Positions 1 to 11,276 of a stretch of DNA of 64,000 nucleotides are shown piece after piece. Every line of letters begins with the position of its first letter. Within the stretch, counting starts at the first letter, position 1. The notes under the pieces are model-generated. The model did no database searches. It worked only from the letters and a program-made list of their open reading frames with translations, and was not told where the DNA came from. Origin of the DNA: Pyrus communis (taxonomy: Eukaryota; Streptophyta; Magnoliopsida; Rosales; Rosaceae); the NCBI RefSeq assembly GCF_963583255.1, contig NC_084807.1, forward strand, positions 15,647,072-15,711,071, in the 5' to 3' direction. The translations under genes were made by a program, and so were the position numbers.

Positions 1-1164
1 GTGGAACAAATTCGACTGCCAAAAAATTATAAATTTAGTCTCATCGGAGTTCCTTATTGTCCCTGTTCCAATGGTATCTCCACCAGCACAGAAGGCATTG
101 CCAGAATTTCCAGAGAATACTCAATCTTTATTAGACATTAGTCATTCAGCCTCCCTCAAGGGCAAAACAAAGTCATCCAAATCATCCAAGTCTACAAGTT
201 CGAAGAAAATAGAGAAATCCTCGCAACTTCAAGATTTGGCAGATAAGCTTACGGTAGAAGCAGCCTTGCTGCTCAAAGAAGAAGAATAAGTAAACTCAGA
301 TTCTTTGGACGCCTCGTCCCAACTCGTCAAGTGGTCCGACTACCAAGATTCTTAGGATCCATTTGAAATTTGAAATTCAAAATGTAATAATTGTAATCAT
401 TCCAAGGGTTTTACCCATATAAATCGTACAATTCCAGCCATGTGATCAACAGTAGTAGCAATCATTCCTACAAGGAACTATTCATCAGCAGTAGTAGCAG
501 ACAAGTCACTATTCATGAATAATAAAATCACTTTTACTATTCATCCAGCTTTTCAGAACTCAGAACGTGAATCCACAGTGAAAGTTTTCATCATTCGCCA
601 GCTTTAACAGCTAGCAGCACATGCACCGGGAATCCCAGACTCAATCATCCCAGCCTCAATCATTCCTCTCAACAAGATAAAAAAGAGCTTATTCTTAGAG
701 CAAACAGACTTTAGTCGCCCATTAAGCTATAACTTCTGCGAATTCTCTCAGAACAGAAGTGATCTAGCTTCATCTCAACATCAAATATCAAACACTTGTA
801 TTTTAATTTACAATCAAGGATGCCTGTGTGCACCATCTGTTTTCTTATCAATCGTTAGTAGACGAAATTGTAAGTTGGTTTCCAATTTGAAATAAAATTA
901 TTTTCAAATCTCTACTTGCATCATTAATTTAAATTCATTATTTTCATTATGAAAAATATTTTCATCACCACTGATTTTAATTGGCATTTGTGTTTATCTC
1001 CTAGTCAATTTATTGAATATCTCAAGTTTAAGATAAATACCGATCAACATTTTGTTGAATTCTTTTTATTCATCTATCATAATTGGTATCATGGCATATT
1101 CAGCCCAAAAATTTACGAACCTCATCTTATTCCTTTTACATCTAACATCTCTGATGATATTTGC

Positions 1165-1808
1165 GATGGTGATTGCCTATTTCATAATCATATAGAAGGA
1201 ATATTTTCAAAAATAAATATACAACAGAAGAAAAATTAGAAATTCATAAAAAATGGAAAGATTTTATGCAAACACACAAATTTGAAGTATTTTGATTTGA
1301 TTATGTTGAAAAGTATTACGAGTCTGAAAAGAAATTGGAAGTAATAACTAAAGAAAATTGGCTTAAAGAAGACAAAACTATTGTCACTTCTAGTCATCCC
1401 CCACAAGAAACAATTCTTAATAATATCTGGTATAGCACCTAAACTGGATCTAGAGCTAGTATTGGCCATTGAATTAGATCTAAATAATCTACTCATGAAA
1501 TTCACAAATCAAGCAATCAAAATACAGAAAACTTATATTCATTCACCTTCCTCGCGTATTCGCTAAACCCTTTCCCCGCTCATGCCTCTACCTGGGACTT
1601 ACTGTTTGGACCATGCCTTACTGTTTGGTTGGAGAGTTTAAACAAATAATTTAGAGGACTGAGAGATAAGATAAACTGTAATTCGAAAGACTGAAATATG
1701 AATCTAATTTGCAGATTATAAAGATGCTAATGCAATTACCTACCACTTGGCTCTGATACCAAATAGGGGCAGAAGCTATATATGATTATGAAATAGGCAA
1801 TCACCATC
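1165..1808. repeat. 30-bp perfect inverted repeat
   Basis: Bases 1165-1194 and 1779-1808 are exact reverse complements. The first copy lies in a short reading frame. The second lies just before a Met-tRNA primer-site complement. The arms are about 585 bp apart, which suggests inversion of a second fragment of the same parent element. Confidence 0.85.
1749..1761 (-). other. tRNA-iMet primer-binding-site match
   Basis: On the minus strand this reads TGGTATCAGAGCC, complementary to the 3' end of plant initiator-Met tRNA. It is used by copia elements, TRIMs and caulimovirids. No LTR ending in CA is seen immediately upstream, so the parent element is not resolved. Confidence 0.6.
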
Positions 1809-1816
1809 ACAATTAT

Positions 1817-1843
1817 CATATATATATATATATATATATATAT
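1817..1843. repeat. (TA)n microsatellite
   Basis: Uninterrupted TA dinucleotides lie about 60 bp before the left end of the outer MULE. Confidence 0.9.
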
Positions 1844-1902
1844 TACTTGGGTGATCAGCAAGCAAAACTCAACATGTAAAAACAAGGGCCTAAATAAAAC
1901 TT

Positions 1903-2230
1903 GGGTAAATTACATAAAACTATCTCAATTATTGGGTCAGTCACAGTTTCAAATGCCATTTTAAAAAAAAATTCAATGCTATACCTCATCTACAAATTTT
2001 TTATAGTTTCATACCTTCTATCAATTTTCTATCAATTCTTCCATTAAATAGTGACGTAGCTTGAGACAGGGCCCACTATCTATTAAAAAAGTAATAAAAT
2101 ATTAAAAAACTAAAAAAATAAAATCATTTTTATTTTTATTTTTTTGCATGGGGACCCAGCCCTTATCCCCATCCCCCTTTCTTCCCCCGCCCCCATCTTC
2201 CCCAAACCCAAAACCAACTAGATACCACCC
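1903..2230 (+). repeat. Left terminal inverted repeat of outer MULE
   Basis: An AT-rich arm that aligns with the reverse complement of the right arm at roughly 80% by eye. The inner boundary is approximate because similarity fades into a C-rich segment. Confidence 0.75.
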
Positions 2231-2506
2231 TAAACCCAGATCTCACCCCCTTCTTCCTCGCTACCATTCTCCACTACATCAGCAATCCCATCTACCACTC
2301 CCAGTCCTTTCTCGCTCACCTCTCTCAACACCCTCTCTCCGCTGCCACTCTCTGCCATATCTAGCAAATCCGCCAAAACCTTTACCTCGGAAACCCTCTG
2401 AAATGCTTTCTTGCTCTCCTCGTACCCAGCCACCTACTCGATCACCGCCGTGGTGTCCTCCGCGTGTTACTGGAGCAGAGAGATTTGAGGGTTTGGAGGG
2501 GGCAGG
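2148..2506. other. GC-rich core of outer MULE, possible captured exon
   Basis: The GC content rises sharply here. The minus strand has a 67-codon open stretch at 2230-2433 that starts after an in-frame stop, with helical, acidic composition (AGYEESKKAF, VKVLADLLDM). That looks more protein-like than the proline-rich plus frame. I cannot name a parent gene. The other half of this core lies beyond the nested insertions at 32115-32370. Confidence 0.35.
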
Positions 2507-4587
2507 TGATGCGAGATTTATACGCACACAAATTAAACCCTCTTTTTGACAATTGTAGTAATGATGTAAGTAGGGATCGTTCTGGACCGGGGATTATGAG
2601 GGATTGTTAATCACTTGGATTTGACTCAAAAACGTAAAAACACAATCTAAAACACTATACTAGACTCAAAGAATTCAAAAATACTTTAAAACATAAACTA
2701 AACAGATTCTAAGCATTAAAGAACAAGAAAGTAAGGGGGGGGGGTTTGATTTGACGAAAATTAACTAAAATGCACAAATTGTAATTAAAGGCAAAACGTA
2801 AATATGAATGTGATGAAAATATGGATGATGGAATAGCCAAGGGGTTCTTCTCCACACATGTTACACTTGCATACAAGATTGATTCTCAGTGTCTTTCGAT
2901 AAATTATGAAACTCAACGCCCCGGGTCAATTAGGTCCGCTTAAATTAACCGTCAAGTTTTCCTTAAGTTAATGAATTGGATGGGTTTGCGCAACGCAATT
3001 TACAACATTCTCCAAAAGTCCTTTACGTGAAAAGCACAATAAAGATACAATCAAAGATCATTAAGCATTATGAAAACTATAAGTGTTGACGAGGCATTCG
3101 TTACTATGATGAGCATGAAACTCGTGCCAAGAATTCATTTAACGCGATTGTTTATAAGCAACCTCCACTACTTGTGAATATAAGTTCATAACGATTAGGT
3201 GAAACTCACTTATATTCTAGCGTCATATTCATGCATGAAAATTAAGCGCGCATTCTTAATAAACATTCATAAATAAGTTATCAATCAAACGGTTAAACAA
3301 ATTGAATCCACAACTTATGAAATTCCAACGAAAGTTAATCAATTCATATTGCAAACATAAACATAGTTTCGAATCACCCCCTAGCTAAAGGGGGTTTAGA
3401 TCCTCATAACTTTGAAATCAAAGAAACACCTAAACATTCCAACAACTCAAACTTGAATTGTATGAACGTTTAGGCACTCTTCTCTTCCATTCCTCATACG
3501 TACAAAACAAAGAGAATTGAATTTAAACATTGAAATCAAAGAAACACCTAAACATTCCAACAACTCAAACTTGAATTGTATGAACGTTTAGGTCCTCTTC
3601 TCTTCCTCGTTGTTGTAGCACAAGGTCTAAGGTGAGTTTTGGGGATTATGGATGATGTAGAATGATAGGTTTTGTGGAATGGTGAAGGAAGTGATGGTGT
3701 TTGGATTGGTATGGAAGGCACGGCACAAGGGGAAGTGTGTGTGTTGTGTGTTGTGTGTTGTGTTGTGAATGGAATGCATGAATTGTGGCTGCAATGGATG
3801 CTTATTTATAGGTAAATAAGAGGGAACATGACAGCTAGGAGGTGGGTGGAAATGTGGCTGCAATGTTAGTGAATGATTAAAGGGATTGCTAGGTTGGAAA
3901 TGCATGTGGAGTGGCTGGAAATGGGATGGGAAAGCCACGGCAAGGATGTAGTTTATGTGGTTGCATGTTTGGGTTTGTTTAAAGGGTGCATGTGGGTGAA
4001 TGTTAGGTTGAAATAATGATGGAAAAACAGCTAGGAAAAGAGGGAATGCATGTGGAAGTGTGGCTGCAAAGAGAAGGAGAAAAGCTGGAAAACGGAATGG
4101 GATGCACGGCAAGGTGTGTTTGGTGTTGGAAATGCATGTGTTTGCAAGGTGTAAATGATTATGGCTGCAAGGTGTAGATGATTATGGGTATGATAATTGA
4201 TAAGTGTATGGTTATGATAAGTCATAAATGAATGATATGATAAGTGATAAGTGAATGATTATGATAAGTGATAAATGAATGATATGTGATAAGTGATAAA
4301 TGAATGATATGTTGTTATGATAAGTGAATGATAGGTGGTGATGATAAGTGATAAGTGTATGATAGGTGGTGATGATAATTTGGTCTTCAATTTCGTCCAT
4401 CTACTTGGCATTAAGCATATGCAATCCATTTAATGCCCTAAACTACTCCAAAATGCATCCTTTCGTCAAACACATCTTATGATCCTGAAAACACACAAAA
4501 GAAGCATAAAGGACTAAAATAACTAAAGAAACATAACGTAAATGTACGAGAACAAGCCATTTAAGTCGCATGAATATGCTCCTATCA
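2507..4587 (-). repeat. E1 3' LTR
   Basis: A 2081-bp repeat whose minus strand begins TGATAGGAGC and ends CTCGCATCA. It matches the split copy at 9640-11276 plus 31648-32109. It contains a roughly 118-bp internal tandem duplication, also seen in E3, and a GATAAGTGATAAATG-type array. Confidence 0.93.
4190..4380. repeat. Degenerate GATAAGTGATAAATGAATG array in E1 3' LTR
   Basis: Imperfect tandem units of about 20-25 bp. The copy in the other LTR (about 31690-31895) has a different number and order of units, which accounts for part of the length difference between the two E1 LTRs. Confidence 0.8.
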
Positions 4588-4602
4588 AATACCCCCACAC
4601 TT
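4588..4602 (-). other. E1 terminal polypurine tract
   Basis: On the minus strand this is AAGTGTGGGGGTATT directly before the LTR start TGATAGG. It primes plus-strand DNA synthesis in LTR elements and is identical in E3. Confidence 0.85.
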
Positions 4603-6275
4603 AGCTTTTGCTAGTCCTCGAGCAAAACAGAAAAACAAAACAAAACGAAATGAAACAAACCAAACCAAAGACAATCTTAAACCTTCCAACGTTGCCTAAG
4701 GGATTTCCAATGCACATGACATGTCAAAAATCATCATTCCCACAGATTTTGGTTATCTTGACACTTAAGTACATACTTAATCATAGTCACCACATATTAG
4801 TTCACAATTAAGCATTTAAAACCATGTTTTGAATGTAGTAACATGCCTTAGAGAATTTGCTCAATTCCTTACAAAATATGCACTCAATTTTCACTCAGAT
4901 TTTCTGACTACACACCCTAATCTAGTTATATGTGAGAAGATTGATGTAAGCATAAAAACGAACACTCACATATATGTATTTCAAAGGAAGCAATTTCTGG
5001 AGTTAATAAGCATGTTTAGATATGATCTTATGAATGGAATGCTACTACTTAGATGCGAGAACCAGTGACACCATATGCTCATACCAAGTTCAAACTCCAC
5101 AATTGAAATACATAACATTCAAGATTGAAGTCACGGGTTATAATGGGGCTTGGGGTGTTTGGATAACAAAGATGGAAAACAAAGGTTCTTCAAGCCATAG
5201 TGAGCAAAGTAATGAATTAGACATTTAGAATTCCCTTTAGAACGCAAAAATCAACTTTGAACACCCAAGAGGGAATCACACAAAACTTAGGGCCATATTC
5301 AACTTTTTTGGACCCTTTCTTCAACCATCAACGCTTGTGAGTTCATTCTTACTTATTTTCACTCCTTTTCTTTCTTTTCTTCTTCTTTTTCTTTTGAATC
5401 TCAAAACATACATATAAACTTAAGAACAAACTTTTACTCCCCCACACTCATTTTCTTGCATAATGTAACTCAAAAGGAATTCATTTTCCGTCATGCTTAC
5501 TATGCTTCAAGAACAAGGGTACGGATGGTCCTAATCTAGGCTAGGTGAGAATGATATGGGTTAACAAAGAACATGGGCTAAACAAGGCTCAACGGGGTTA
5601 AATCTTACAACATATACGAAATATGGGAAATAAGGCTATTTGGCTATGGTGGCAACTACACAACTTCATCTTGATATATGTTATGCAAATCAATGTCATG
5701 CTTTGAATGAAACGGATATAAGTTCTAGCATTTAGTTCTATCATGATACAATTGCATTCTAAGTAGCAACCAAGCAAGGAATAATGAGATCATGCAACAA
5801 CTTTAGAAAACAAAGAATCACTGATTATAACTTTCCAAAGAAAGTAATGGCTCGAGTCTCACAGGGATGTAGCGTTTGTATGAGTTCCTTCCTTCAAGCA
5901 TGTTACAAAAACGAATTTTTCTTTTATGATTGCATGTGAAGTCATACATTATAACCATAACTAAGCATATACCAAGAGTAAATCAAACTTTCATCCATGT
6001 TTATAACTCTTTTTAACAGTCATGCAATTACAAACCAAATCCTCATCATTGTGTTGGAAGGTATCCTAAGACACAAACACAAATAAACGACTCAAAACAC
6101 TCTTTTTAGGTTTTTCAAAACATGTTTTTCAAATTTTTATGTGCTTTTCGGAGTTATAAAACTAAAAATACTAAAACACTCTAAAACAGCTTAAAAACAT
6201 TTTAAAACAGCAAGGAACAACACTTGAAGTTAAGGGTGATAAAATCCACGAATTTGCATCAAATATACTTAGTTA

Positions 6276-6319
6276 CCCCCCCCCCCCCACACTTTAATCA
6301 AACATTGTCCTCAATGTTT
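6276..6319 (-). other. E1 internal hairpin plus polypurine module
   Basis: On the minus strand an 8-bp stem AAACATTG/CAATGTTT encloses loop AGGA (6300-6319). Five bases later comes AAGTGTG followed by a run of Gs (6276-6294). The layout is the same as near the true terminal tract and could act as a central polypurine tract. Confidence 0.55.
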
Positions 6320-6613
6320 TAAGCTTAAAATCATACCAAACAAACGTAAACATAAAAACAGCAACTTAAACATACTAAACATGGCAGAATGTAAATAACA
6401 AAGAGAAGAGTTTAGAGACGCAAATCTGGTTGTGGAATGTAAATTCCATCTTCTCCTTGTTGATTGCATTGAGGCTTGATTTTGTTGATTCCACAGGCTT
6501 ATTCTTGAACTAGTTTCCTCCCATCGTTGATTTTCCTTTGTGCTACTCTTGAACTGGGCTGGAGGATTCTTTTGTTCTCCCCCAAAGGTCTGAGCTTACT
6601 CCTCTTCTTTGTT

Positions 6614-6654
6614 CAATCTTTCCAATTCGTATTGAATACGAATTGGAAAGATTG
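6614..6654. repeat. 41-nt palindrome
   Basis: Twenty bases (6614-6633) and their exact reverse complement (6635-6654) are separated by a single G. E3 has only one arm at the matching place (about 23087-23107), so the second arm arose in E1's lineage. Confidence 0.9.
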
Positions 6655-7146
6655 ATGTTTCATTGTCACCCGTCTTATCTGTCCCTTCTCTGGCAGTGTA
6701 TCAACCGTTGAAGATGACTACTCGAGAGCAATACTAGGTAAGCAACCAGGAATAGATTCCAGGTAGTCGGTTCCAGATCGGAAGGCTAACTTCAAGTGCC
6801 TCTGATTGCTCTCTTTCACTTTGCCATGCGAGTAATAACAAGGACAAAGGAAAAGACAGGGAAAGAGCATGATATGAGATACTTTTGATTTTGACCTTGA
6901 TGATATGAGATACCTTTGCTTTTGAAGAAGCGGCGAATGAATCAGCACATGTATTTGTTGTGGTTGTCTCTACATGCTTCAATCTACCATTTCTTCCTGC
7001 TTATTTGTACTCTAGGTATCTGGTATCTTCTTTGGGGGAGAAAAAATTGAGTATTTCAAGAGGCTTTGCTGGGAGTGCGCCCTCAGAGGTGAGGAAGAGT
7101 TGGACATTTTCTTCAGGTCTGCCTTGCCATAAGAGATGAAGGTCGA

Positions 7147-7155
7147 CATATATAG
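7147..7155 (+). promoter_or_regulatory. Candidate TATA box of the E1 antisense ORF
   Basis: CATATATAG within GGTCGACATATATAG lies 434 bp before the antisense ORF start. The same 15-base context occurs 472 bp upstream of the E3 copy (22518-22526, minus). Its retention in both copies supports transcription opposite to the retrotransposon. No experimental support. Confidence 0.4.
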
Positions 7156-7588
7156 GGATTTCTCAATAGCAAGTGGTGGTACTGTTCTTTTACCCTTGTC
7201 GACAAACGTCTCTTCAATTTTTGAGCAAACGGCTCTTCGATTTCTGAACAAACGCCCCTTTGATTTCTGCATGGCATGTAGTGATCACGGGTGCGGCTCT
7301 GTTACCACGCGTGTTGGCAAAAGTGCGTAGTTGGGATGATAACCTTCACGTGTGTTCAACTTTGTCAGAGATCTTTTGACAAAGTTGAACGCGTTTTCTG
7401 AAAAGCCGCGAAAGAGTCGCCGAACTTCACGCAGGAAAATCTGGCTCTTTGAATCGATGGTCGTGTCACCTTTCCTTTTTATAGAGGTAACGATCACCTC
7501 CAACATGCACACTTTGCTCATTTGTGAAAATCGTCTTCGGCCTTTTCAGATTTTACTCCATCCATCTTTCTCTTTTAACCCTTTGACA

Positions 7589-8197
7589 ATGGCTAACCCG
7601 TCGAACATTTGCTTAGATTTGAGTCTCAGCAGTGATCCGAGTGCGCCGCGTCAGGTAAATGTATGGTGCCCTTCTTTTTTATCTTCTAATGGCCATTTGA
7701 CAGGTGAAGACTCTGTGATGAAGGACGCAACAACAGCTACGATAGTAGCTAGAAACCTCCTCACTCTAAAAGATAGTAGGCTGCTTTCAGAACGGTCTGA
7801 TGAGTTGGCCGTTCAGGAGTCCCTAGCTCTCAGTGTTCAGTGCGCAGGCTCTGTGTCCAACATGGGCCAACGCTTACTTGCTCGTTCCCGCCAAGTGGAA
7901 TCATTGATGGCGGAGGTGGAAACTCTTAAGCAGGAGATCAAACAGCTTAAGTACGAGAATAGAAGTTTGCATGTGCTTGCAAATAACTATTCGACGGGCA
8001 TGAAGAGGAAGCTTGATGAGCTGCAAGAATCCAATGGTCGAATTCAAAGTGACCGCCAAAGGCTTGCAGCTTTCTTCCAGAGGCACATTTTTCCTGGCTC
8101 ATCCAGCGTTCCACCAAGTCTTGAGGCCTCTTCTTTGATGTCTCCCGCTTCTGTAGTTTTCCCGAGTAGTGGGGCTTCAAGTAAACGACCTTTGTGA
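7589..8197 (+). CDS. Antisense coiled-coil protein of E1
   Basis: A 202-residue frame running opposite to E1. The frame is open for 79 codons upstream, but the Met at 7589 is chosen because it aligns with the start of the 228-residue E3 copy (MANPSN against MANSSN). The first 70 residues are Ser-rich and polar. Residues 70-148 are nearly invariant between copies and include a heptad-like helix (SRQVESLMAEVETLKQEIKQL), predicted as a coiled coil. The C-terminal tail is variable. An AATAAA occurs about 35 bp after the stop. It has no recognisable gag, protease or env motif and no known enzyme signature. It sits between the deleted pol and the 3' LTR, where Athila elements carry an env-like frame and Tat elements can carry antisense frames. 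Function unknown; an oligomerising or nucleic-acid-associated accessory protein is only a guess. Confidence 0.7.
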   Translation: MANPSNICLDLSLSSDPSAPRQVNVWCPSFLSSNGHLTGEDSVMKDATTATIVARNLLTLKDSRLLSERSDELAVQESLALSVQCAGSVSNMGQRLLARSRQVESLMAEVETLKQEIKQLKYENRSLHVLANNYSTGMKRKLDELQESNGRIQSDRQRLAAFFQRHIFPGSSSVPPSLEASSLMSPASVVFPSSGASSKRPL

Positions 8198-8403
8198 AGG
8201 CTCCATCTTTCTTTGTTTTTAGCAGTGCCTATCAATAAATCAAGCATTTTCCTCAATGTTCTAATCATAGACTCACACAATTAACAAACAAACAAACAAA
8301 ACAACAACTAAACAACCTAACTTGGCAGAAACGAAATAGCACAAAGAGAAGAGTTTAGGAATGCAAATCTGGAATTGGAGTGCTTTCTAAGTCTTCCTTT
8401 GTT

Positions 8404-8432
8404 GAATGCATGGGTTGCCTCCCAAGTAGCGC
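8404..8432 (-). other. Conserved post-pol motif in E1
   Basis: On the minus strand GCGCTACTTGGGAGGCAACC. A related motif lies just after pol in E2 (about 14724-14745) and near the start of E3 (21223-21250). In E1 it directly follows the gag relict, marking where pol was deleted. Confidence 0.6.
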
Positions 8433-8474
8433 TTTCTTTATCGTCTTGCAGCCGGACGATGGTATGCTTATTCC

Positions 8475-9443
8475 TCACTTAAGACCCACAGCATACAATG
8501 GATCTTTGAATGGGAGGTGATACTTGAGATGATCCATTAATAGTTTAAGTACTAGAGTGGATGCCTGAATTATTAACAACATGTTAGTATAAAAGAAAAT
8601 TGAAGTTCGGGGAGGCGGCTTACCTGTGTGCTCCGACATGAACTCAAGAATAAACACATCTTCTTTGAACGTTTCAGGAAGAACGTCCTCTTTGATGAAT
8701 TCATGATATTCCCTACTGTTCACCTTTGGAAGGGCTTCCAAGGTGTCTGTTTTTTCTTCTTCCTTGTAAATCATGAACCTGCAAGGAATCGGGATATTAG
8801 TTGGAACGGGGTTAGAAATAATTAAATTTGGAACAACCTTACTTGAATTAGATGGCGTAGGAGCAATAGGTGCCTCCGGCAAAGGTGTTTCCACCCTTGT
8901 CGTGGGTTGGTCCAACTCCTCTTCCTCAAATTGCAATCTTTCATCTTCCTTGTGATTTGAATTTGAGGGTTGAGGGTACGTTCCAACCTCCTTGCCACTT
9001 CTTAACATGATAGCATTGGTGGTTTCAAATACTCCCTTCTGATTTACAATGGTTGAACTAGGGAGTTTGCCTTGGTCGCAAAATTGTCCTACAAATTCCG
9101 CTATCTGCCCAATTTGCTTTTCCAAGTGGTCCAACCTTTTGTCTTGATTTTTCCTCTCTTCGTTTTGAAGTTGGATTCCCTACATCAAAGTGGTAGGTAA
9201 TTGAAAAATCTTATCATTATCACTTGAATTACCTACATTGCTTTGGGCAGGTTGTGGTGGCTGCATAGGCGTTGAATAGAATTCCTCATACGGCGGCCAA
9301 TATCCTTCTTCTTGAACATGTTGAGGTTCCCACCACATAGTGTTTGAATGATCACTCCAATCTGAATTGTAAGTATTGGAAAACCTGTTATTCCTTGATT
9401 GAAGATCAAATGTACCAACGCTTTGCATTTGGGACCTTTCCAT
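8475..9443 (-). pseudogene. Gag relict of E1 (Athila type)
   Basis: Two minus-strand frames (9180-9443 and 8475-9134, separated by a stop) match the C-terminal half of Athila-type gag: an Asn/Trp-rich stretch (SNTYNSDWSDHSN), then LEKQIGQIAEFVGQF, GKLPSSTIVN and LRSGKEVGT. They are followed by a short piece resembling the entry into the protease region (NIPIPCRFM...KEEEKTDTLEALPKV). The N-terminal gag core, zinc knuckle and all of pol are missing. This shows E1 descends from an autonomous Athila-like parent by internal deletion. It cannot make a working capsid protein. Confidence 0.75.
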
Positions 9444-9616
9444 GAGCTGTCACAAAAGAGAAGCATTATCAAGTGCCATGTTGTGCTTCTCTAGTACTTG
9501 AATTCAACAAAGAAAACACAAATCAAAAACTAAAAACTGAAATACATAACAGAAACTAAAACTAAAACTAATAAGAAAACGAAAATAACAATCCAAAGGA
9601 TTAGCGAAGTTGCTAA

Positions 9617-9634
9617 TCCCCGGCAACGGCGCCA
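9617..9634 (-). other. E1 primer-binding site (tRNA-Asp)
   Basis: The minus strand reads TGGCGCCGTTGCCGGGGA, complementary to the 3' end of plant tRNA-Asp(GUC). It lies five bases after the end of the 5' LTR. Athila-type gypsy elements use this primer. Confidence 0.92.
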
Positions 9635-9639
9635 AAATT

Positions 9640-11276
9640 TGATGCGAGATTTATACGCACACAAATTAAACCCTCTTTTTGATAATTGTAGTAATGATGT
9701 AAGTAGGGATCGTTCTGGACCGGGGATTAGGAGGGATTGTTAATCACTTGGATTTGACTCAAAAACGTAAAAACACAATCTAAAACACTATACTAGACTC
9801 AAAGAATTCAAAAATACTTTAAAACATAAACTAAACAGATTCTAAGCATTAAAGAACAAGAAAGTAAAAGGGGGGTTTGATTTGACGAAAATTAACTAAA
9901 ATGCACAAATTGTAATTAAAGGCAAAACGTAAATATGAATGTGATGAAAATATGGATGATGGAATAGCCAAGGGGTTCTTCTCCACACATGTTACACTTG
10001 CATACAAGATTGATTCTTAGTTGGTCTTTCGATAAATTATGAAACTCAACGCCCCGGGTCAATTAGGTCCACTTAAATTAACCGTCAAGTTTTCCTTAAG
10101 TTAATGAATTGGATGGGTTTGCGCAACGCAATTCACAACATTCTCCAAAAGTCCTTTACGTGAAAAGCACAATAAAGATACAATCAAAGATCATTAAGCA
10201 TTATGAAAACTATAAGTGTTGACGAGGCATTCGTTACTATGATGAGCATGAAACTCGTGCCAAGAATTCATTTAACGCGATTGTTTATAAGCAACCTCCA
10301 CTACTTGTGAATATAAGTTCATAACGATTAGGTGAAACTCACTTATATTCTAGCGTCATATTCATGCATGAAAATTAAGCGCGCATTCTTAATAAACATT
10401 CATAAATAAGTTATCAATCAAACGGTTAAACAAATTGAATCCACAACTTATGAAATTCCAACGAAAGTTAATCAATTCATATTGCAAACATAAACATAGT
10501 TTCGAATCACCCCCTAGCTAAAGGGGGTTTAGTTCCTCATAACTTTGAAATCAAAGAAACACCTAAACATTCCAACAACTCAAACTTGAATTGTATGAAC
10601 GTTTAGGCACTCTTCTCTTCCATTCCTCATACGTACAAAACAAAGAGAATTGAATTTAAACATTGAAATCAAAGAAACACCTAAACATTCCAACAACTCA
10701 AACTTGAATTGTATGAACGTTTAGGTCCTCTTCTCTTCCTCGTTGTTGTAGCACAAGGTCTAAGGTGAGTTTTGGGGATTATGGATGATGTAGAATGATA
10801 GGTTTTGTGGAATGGTGAAGGAAGTGATGGTGTTTGGATTGGTAGGGAAGGCACGGCACAAGGGGAAGTGTGTGTGTTGTGTGTTGTGTTGTGAATGGAA
10901 TGCATGAATTGTGGCTGCAATGGATGCTTATTTATAGGTAAATAAGAGGGAACATGACAGCTAGGAGGTGGGTGGAAATGTGGCTGCAATGTTAGTGAAT
11001 GATTAAAGGGATTGCTAGGTTGGAAATGCATGTGGAGTGGCTGGAAATGGGATGGGAAAGCCACGGCAAGGATGTAGTTTATGTGGCTGCATGTTTGGGT
11101 TTGTTTAAAGGGTGCATGTGGGTGAATGTTAGGTTGAAATAATGATGGAAAAACAGCTAGGAAAAGAGGGAATGCATGTGGAAGTGTGGCTGCAAAGAGA
11201 AGGAGAAAAGCTGGAAAAAGGAATGGGATGCACGGCAAGGTGTGTTTGGTGTTGGAAATGCATGTGTTTGCAAGGT
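9640..11276 (-). repeat. E1 5' LTR, part 1 (LTR-end side)
   Basis: It matches 2507 to about 4150 with about ten substitutions plus small indels in a G run and a TGTGTTG repeat. It is cut at 11276 by insertion of E2, and its last five bases AAGGT are the E2 target copy. Confidence 0.93.

Larger units (their letters stand above)
1..1815. other. Rearranged pararetrovirus-like or LTR-element remnant
   Basis: Two short plus-strand reading frames (71-289, Ser/Lys-rich, open upstream to the window edge; 949-1239, 96 codons) flank an AT-rich stretch with a TATA-like CCCATATAAATC near 415-426 and a long leader-like segment. A 30-bp stretch inside the second frame (1165-1194) recurs inverted at 1779-1808. 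On that inverted copy it runs into a stop codon and then TGGTATCAGAGCC, the initiator-Met tRNA primer site (1749-1761, minus). A stop followed by a Met-tRNA primer site is the arrangement at the genome start of caulimovirids, and rearranged, inverted pieces are typical of their old genomic copies. No reverse transcriptase or coat motif is visible, so the call is tentative. A copia LTR fragment is the main alternative. Confidence 0.35.
4603..7146 (-). other. E1 3' internal non-coding region
   Basis: About 2.5 kb without a convincing reading frame on either strand; frames here are short and full of runs. It is collinear with 22530-25125 of E3 in opposite orientation. It contains a hairpin plus AAGTGTGGGGG module (6276-6319), a second GAGTGTGGGGG motif (5438-5449), a terminal hairpin (4606-4627) and a 41-nt palindrome (6614-6654). 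Confidence 0.8.

Noticed and set aside
2148..2549. Proline-rich plus-strand frame
   Set aside because: Shadow of a C-rich segment in the MULE core; runs into the E1 LTR at its end.
3627..4112. 161-codon His/Pro-rich frame, also at 10681-11238
   Set aside because: Lies in the E1 LTR and is broken between the copies by small indels; low-complexity.
4190..4380. Regularly repeated units resembling a CRISPR-like array
   Set aside because: Units are imperfect and contiguous without unique spacers; it is an LTR minisatellite in a plant genome.
7352..7588. 79-codon N-terminal extension of the E1 antisense ORF
   Set aside because: No counterpart in E3; the aligned start is the Met at 7589.
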